Positions 62,130-64,000 of a stretch of 64,000 nucleotides of DNA are shown one piece after another (positions within the stretch are counted from its first letter, which is position 1; every line of letters begins with the position of its first letter). The notes below the pieces were generated by a model. The model searched no databases. It was not told the DNA's origin and saw nothing but the letters and a program-made list of their open reading frames with translations. The position numbers and the translations under genes were made by a program. The stretch spans positions 1,860,001-1,924,000 of the forward strand of contig OZ252214.1 of assembly GCA_965248935.1 (NCBI GenBank), written 5' to 3'. Origin of the DNA: G032773895 sp965248935. GTDB lineage: Bacteria; Pseudomonadota; Gammaproteobacteria; Pseudomonadales; Cellvibrionaceae.

Positions 62130-63710
62130 ATGTCTATAGGGCGTTATATAGGTGACAAGGCTCGATCTCAAAGTCTTCAACGATTCTTGAGTGTAGTCGT
62201 ATTTGTTTCTGTTGTATTACCTGCGGGTATTGCTGGGTGGCTGTTAATAGAAGAAAACTATCGCAGTGCAATTGACCATGAGGTTCAGGCAAAGGCAGAA
62301 AATTATATCGACCTACTTCAAGCGGGCATGACTATGCCACTTTGGACAATATCCGCGTCAGCGGGAAAACCACTTCTAGATAGTATCAAAATTGACCCTT
62401 CAGTTTTGAAAGTAATTGTCGAAGATGTGGAACAGGGCACATTTTTACAGTATCACAATGAAAAATTTAAAGATGATTCTAATAGTATCCACTTAATAAG
62501 AAATATCGAATTTGAACAAGAACGAATAGGACGTGTATCTCTAGCTTACAGCTTAAAACATGCGCAAAAGCAGGCACAAGATGAATCTCGTCAATTGCTC
62601 ACAATCATCGTCATTCAATTAATATTCTCTTTGTCATTAATTAGTTACTACTTGCAAAAACGAGTGATTGCCCCATTAAAAAAATTAAAAAATGCGGCTG
62701 CGGGCATTGCTAACGGAGATTTAAAAACGTCCATTCCCGAACTCAATCTAGACGAGTTTGGCATGTTAAGTCACGAACTAGAAAAAATGCGTGAATCACT
62801 GCAAGAATCCTTTTTTACATTAGAAGAGCGTGTAAAAGGGCGGACTATTGAACTCGTTGATTTGAATATGGAGTTAAAAGACACCTTAGATCGATTGCAG
62901 ACTGCGCAGGGAAACCTCGTGCAGTCAGAAAAACTCGCTGCGTTAGGCTCATTGGTGGCAGGAGTTTCCCACGAATTAAATACGCCAATAGGTAACGGAC
63001 TTACTGTTGCATCTTCTATCTCGGTTGCCACTCAAAGTATCCGCAAAAAAATGTCAGTAGGGATGACCCGCTCGGCTTTGGATACCTATATCAACGAAAT
63101 GGAAGAAGGTTCGCACCTTGTTAGCATAAGCTTGGAAAAAGCATCGGAATTGGTCAGTAGCTTTAAGCAGGTTGCCGTTGACCGAGCATCAGCCAAACGC
63201 AGACAATTTGATTTTGGTGATATGCTACGCGAAACTCGTTTGTCTCTCACGCCCATGTTTAAGCATACCCCATATACAGTTGAATTAGATGTGGATAAAG
63301 GCATATCCGTTAACAGCTATCCCGGCCCAATAGGCCAAATCATTACCAATTTGATAAACAATGCCATTATTCATGCCTTTGATGGTAAAGATCACGGAAG
63401 TATTTTAATATCAGCCAAAGATGCAGACCCGAATATTATTCTGATCATAAAAGACAATGGCAAAGGAATACCCGAAGAAAATTTAAAAAGAATCTTCGAC
63501 CCGTTTTTTACGACTAAACTTGGGGAAGGCGGAAATGGTTTAGGTATGCACATTGTCCACAATATTGTTACCGGAGTTTTAGGCGGCAACATTGAGGTGG
63601 AATCAAAAGAGGGGGCGGGCACTACCTTTACACTAACATTCCTTAAAGTCGCACCAGAGGAGGAAGGTGAGGTTTTTAGCAATATAACAAAGGTAAATGT
63701 TGATGAGTGA
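62130..63710 (+). CDS. Membrane sensor histidine kinase (HAMP-HisKA-HATPase)
   Basis: 526 residues from the ATG at 62130; a TTG 21 nt upstream is in frame. Two membrane spans (about 19-41 and 158-175) enclose a periplasmic sensing region. HAMP (PLKKLKNAAAGIANGDL) and a coiled coil lead to the H-box GVSHELNTPIGNG (H281) and ATPase motifs IIKDNGKGIP and GEGGNGLGMHIVHNIV. The H-box with NTP and the long insertion after it fit the HK subclass paired with DUF3369 regulators. The stop overlaps the next gene's ATG by 8 nt, so the pair is coupled. Confidence 0.92.
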   Translation: MSIGRYIGDKARSQSLQRFLSVVVFVSVVLPAGIAGWLLIEENYRSAIDHEVQAKAENYIDLLQAGMTMPLWTISASAGKPLLDSIKIDPSVLKVIVEDVEQGTFLQYHNEKFKDDSNSIHLIRNIEFEQERIGRVSLAYSLKHAQKQAQDESRQLLTIIVIQLIFSLSLISYYLQKRVIAPLKKLKNAAAGIANGDLKTSIPELNLDEFGMLSHELEKMRESLQESFFTLEERVKGRTIELVDLNMELKDTLDRLQTAQGNLVQSEKLAALGSLVAGVSHELNTPIGNGLTVASSISVATQSIRKKMSVGMTRSALDTYINEMEEGSHLVSISLEKASELVSSFKQVAVDRASAKRRQFDFGDMLRETRLSLTPMFKHTPYTVELDVDKGISVNSYPGPIGQIITNLINNAIIHAFDGKDHGSILISAKDADPNIILIIKDNGKGIPEENLKRIFDPFFTTKLGEGGNGLGMHIVHNIVTGVLGGNIEVESKEGAGTTFTLTFLKVAPEEEGEVFSNITKVNVDE

Positions 63711-64000
63711 TGAATTTGGCGACAGTGATTTAATGAACTTTGCCGATGAGCCCGACAGTGATTTATCGGGCGGAGAGTTTGACGGCCATTCGATAAAATC
63801 GTGGCGAGTACTGATAACTGACGATGAAAAAGACGTTCATTCTGCTACTGCTTTTGCCTTAAGAAATACAGAAATATTAGGTCGCCCGTTAGAATTTTTT
63901 CACGCTTATTCAGGGCAGGAAGCCATGACTCTTTTAAAAGAAGTAAAGGATATTGCCGTTATTCTTCTTGATGTTGTTATGGAAACACCCAATTCTGGTT
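63703..64000 (+). CDS. Response regulator, REC-DUF3369-type (3' end outside window)
   Basis: A partial gene of 99 codons. After an acidic N-terminal stretch (about 30 residues) comes a receiver domain: RVLITDDEKDVHSATAFALRN, then RPLEFFHAYSGQEA and VILLDVVMETPN, the phospho-acceptor Asp being in LLDVVM. This wording is characteristic of regulators with a DUF3369 domain and usually a C-terminal HD/HD-GYP module, which would lie beyond 64000. It starts 8 nt inside the kinase gene, so the two form a signalling operon, possibly acting on cyclic di-GMP. The output domain cannot be confirmed here. Confidence 0.85.
   Translation, partial: MSDEFGDSDLMNFADEPDSDLSGGEFDGHSIKSWRVLITDDEKDVHSATAFALRNTEILGRPLEFFHAYSGQEAMTLLKEVKDIAVILLDVVMETPNSG

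Overview
The window looks like a marine, polymer-degrading gammaproteobacterium of the Cellvibrionaceae type (Saccharophagus/Teredinibacter/Agarilytica-like). The reasons are long poly-serine linkers joining secreted enzymes to small carbohydrate-binding modules, a GH9 glycoside hydrolase beside a ROK regulator and a sugar permease, a Pseudomonas-like minor pilin operon (fimT-pilV-pilW-pilX-pilY1-pilE), and glnA/ntrBC with TypA and ThiI. Genus assignment is inference; no rRNA gene is present.

Layout. 1-10.5 kb: a secreted-protease island with one astacin metalloprotease and five trypsin-like S1 proteases, all on +. Each gene is preceded by the same two-part promoter-like element (TGAGGT, exactly 12 nt, ATTCGTYA) and followed by a hairpin of one terminator family. 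Three of the S1 genes are nearly identical. 10.6-21.3 kb: a polysaccharide and cell-surface locus with a WecG-type glycosyltransferase, a GT34-like enzyme, an AAA+ response regulator, a Wzx-like flippase, a GT2 enzyme, an LruC-domain secreted protein, a lipoprotein with a Thr-Asp repeat and a degenerate HD-GYP response regulator. Four transcription units here carry sigma-54 (-24/-12) promoter matches, which makes this the most coherent regulatory story of the window. 21.3-25.1 kb: an accessory patch with an AHH-nuclease toxin and Imm11-like immunity gene lying between two copies of a duplicated sequence block, then an unknown secreted protein and a nucleotidyltransferase-HEPN fusion.

25.2-34.5 kb: nitrogen control (ntrC, ntrB, DUF4124 protein, glnA with a sigma-54 promoter and NtrC-like sites), thiI and a methyltransferase. 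34.6-40.9 kb: the type IV minor pilin/PilY1 operon. 41.7-46.2 kb: an outer-membrane barrel, a DksA-type zinc finger protein, typA and an unknown membrane protein. 46.2-51.3 kb: a second accessory patch with a lipoprotein gene broken by a 10-bp tandem duplication, IS4 and IS91 remnants, two attC-like recombination sites, a Tse2-like toxin with a partner gene ending at one attC, and a RAYT transposase flanked by inverted short repeats, seven copies on one side. 51.3-64 kb: an ABC exporter, YjbQ, an FHS-type sugar permease, ROK regulator, GH9 lipoprotein, a solute-binding protein, a histidine kinase and a truncated REC-DUF3369 response regulator running off the right edge.

No tRNA, rRNA, CRISPR array or recognised riboswitch was seen.
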